The position numbers and the translations under genes are program-made. Below are positions 52,246 to 53,119 of a DNA stretch of 53,119 nucleotides, in pieces. The notes under the pieces were generated by a model that saw only the letters and a list, made by a program, of their open reading frames with translations, searched no databases and was not told the DNA's origin. Within the stretch, counting starts at the first letter, position 1, and each line of letters begins with the position of its first letter. The stretch is from Candidatus Merdisoma merdipullorum (GTDB lineage: Bacteria; Bacillota; Clostridia; Lachnospirales; Lachnospiraceae): NCBI GenBank assembly GCA_018715645.1, contig DVLE01000010.1, positions 1 through 53,119 on the forward strand, written 5' to 3'.

Positions 52246-52269
52246 GGCGGGCGGCTGTCGCCGTCCGCC
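52246..52269 (-). terminator. Hairpin between array members 12 and 11
   Basis: A 10-bp arm hairpin with one weak pair in the middle (52246-52255 with 52260-52269, loop 4 nt), very GC-rich. On the minus strand the following sequence (TGTATGTCTTTG) is only moderately T-rich, so it may act as a partial terminator inside the array. Confidence 0.5.
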
Positions 52270-52329
52270 TCCCAAGCCGTACCTTACTTCATTCCATTTT
52301 TAAGATTTTCATTTACCTTTTGCTTGTTT

Positions 52330-53115
52330 TTACAGCTCTGGTATCGTTACGGAAGCGATGGTATAACCTGCAATGTATCCGTCTTCATCTCTCCCCGCAA
52401 GCAAAACGTCAAAGCTTTTTCCGGAATCCTCCGCATAGACAGGAAACGATGGATTTTCCTCAAACGGCGGCGTTCCTCCATGCACTTCCAGAGCCGCCCA
52501 AGCTTCCTGCGCTCCTGACAGGGAAGTTTCGATCATTTCCGGATCGAAGCCGCTCTCAGACCAGGAGCAAATCAGTACCTGCCGCACGTTTTCGGGTCCC
52601 TCCACAGTAAAATGCAAAGTTATACCGCCTACGGCGTCTTCATTATTCTCGACTACAACTCCTTCGGTTACAAAGTCATAGGAAAAATTGCTGACAGATA
52701 TATTTTCAGCCGCTATTATCTCTCCCGGCGTTCCGCCAGCCTGCACTTCTTCCGTCTCCGTCTCCTGAACGCTCTGCTGCGCCGCCTGGATCTCCGCGAT
52801 TTTGCTTTCGATTCCGGCGTCTCCGCCCGTCTGTTCCAGACCGTTCTGCAGCAGCGTCAGGGCAGCTTCATAATCGCCCTGAAGGACGTAGACATCCGCA
52901 AGGGCAAGATAGGCGTCCGCCTGTTTTGGATCGATCTTGATGGCCGCCGTAAAGGCTACGACAGCTTCCTCATAATTTTCTTCCTCCAGATAGCGCAGCC
53001 CCAGATCATACTGCTCCTGCCATCTGTCCGCGGCGCTTTTGCCGCAGGCAGCCGCAGACGCCAATAGAATCAGAAGGGCCAGTACGCCGCACAGTCTTTC
53101 CCTGTGCCTTTTCAA
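52330..53115 (-). CDS. TPR lipoprotein with C-terminal beta-rich domain A (array member 12)
   Basis: 261 residues. Signal peptide and lipobox SAAAC, then GKSAADRWQEQYDLGLRYLE; about two TPR units to residue 100; a short Glu/Thr/Gly linker; and the domain shared with member 2 (NFSYDFVTEGVVVENN, then HFTVEGPENVRQVLICSWSE and FDVLLAGRDEDGYIAGYTIA). The ATG lies 4 bp from the window edge, so its ribosome binding site and anything further upstream are not visible. The array may continue to the right. Confidence 0.82.
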   Translation of the reverse strand: MKRHRERLCGVLALLILLASAAACGKSAADRWQEQYDLGLRYLEEENYEEAVVAFTAAIKIDPKQADAYLALADVYVLQGDYEAALTLLQNGLEQTGGDAGIESKIAEIQAAQQSVQETETEEVQAGGTPGEIIAAENISVSNFSYDFVTEGVVVENNEDAVGGITLHFTVEGPENVRQVLICSWSESGFDPEMIETSLSGAQEAWAALEVHGGTPPFEENPSFPVYAEDSGKSFDVLLAGRDEDGYIAGYTIASVTIPEL

Positions 53116-53119
53116 ACGC

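Noticed and set aside
37239..53119. CRISPR array or DNA repeat array suggested by recurring similar DNA blocks
   Set aside because: The repeats are coding TPR segments about 0.7-1.8 kb apart, not short regular repeats with spacers.

Overview
The window looks like chromosome from a gut-type clostridium, most likely a Lachnospiraceae member. Grounds: Firmicutes-type genes (RecU, BceRS-AB, LicT-type antiterminator, Spx-like protein), strong AGGAGG ribosome binding sites, canonical TTGACA/TATAAT promoters, moderate GC and short intergenic gaps. This placement is inference; there is no rRNA or other marker gene. Nearly all genes lie on the minus strand.

Layout. 1-735: an IS1182-type transposase remnant abutting a fragment of a LytTR-type response regulator. 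844-3245: hybrid cluster protein (hcp) divergent from a Crp/Fnr regulator, with dyad sites between them. 3256-10109: an Hsp70 paralogue, a membrane-linked MerR regulator, a DUF3786 protein, a large multispan membrane protein, AzlCD amino acid exporter and a small membrane protein. 10192-15907: a compact histidine operon with a fused HisZ-HisG, an acyltransferase-3 gene, hisD, hisB and a HisIE with an extra N-terminal half-barrel. 15998-18226: recU, a DUF362 gene and a frameshifted acetyltransferase. 18392-23044: a beta-glucoside PTS operon (transporter, 6-phospho-beta-glucosidase, antiterminator) with a readable antiterminator site and overlapping terminator. 23083-28525: pseudouridine synthase, small proteins, two decayed regulators and a membrane-anchored SF2 helicase. 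28598-34641: a Bce-type peptide sensing/export module preceded by a lipoprotein and an Lrp regulator. 34839-36931: a MATE exporter convergent with a DUF134/NifX-like fusion.

The most unusual part is 37239-53115. It holds twelve paralogous minus-strand lipoproteins. They share a signal peptide, a lipobox Cys followed in most copies by GKS, and TPR repeats, but carry different C-terminal modules: YD-type repeats, MORN-like repeats, two recurring beta-rich domains, VCBS-like segments and unique domains. Close pairs share nearly identical 5' ends but different 3' ends, and related C-terminal modules occur at non-neighbouring places, which suggests duplication plus module shuffling. The array runs off the right edge of the window.

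Inside the array, 38425-40494 is a patch of broken or imported genes: a lipoprotein with a nine-G tract at its lipobox that shifts the frame, ABC-permease and leucine-rich-repeat remnants, and an AbiE system with an intact antitoxin and a truncated toxin. A C-terminal remnant of a DUF4143-type ATPase lies just left of the array. Three genes (17598-18226, 25138-25396, 38425-38923) are each one base out of frame; raw reads are needed to separate true mutation from sequencing error.
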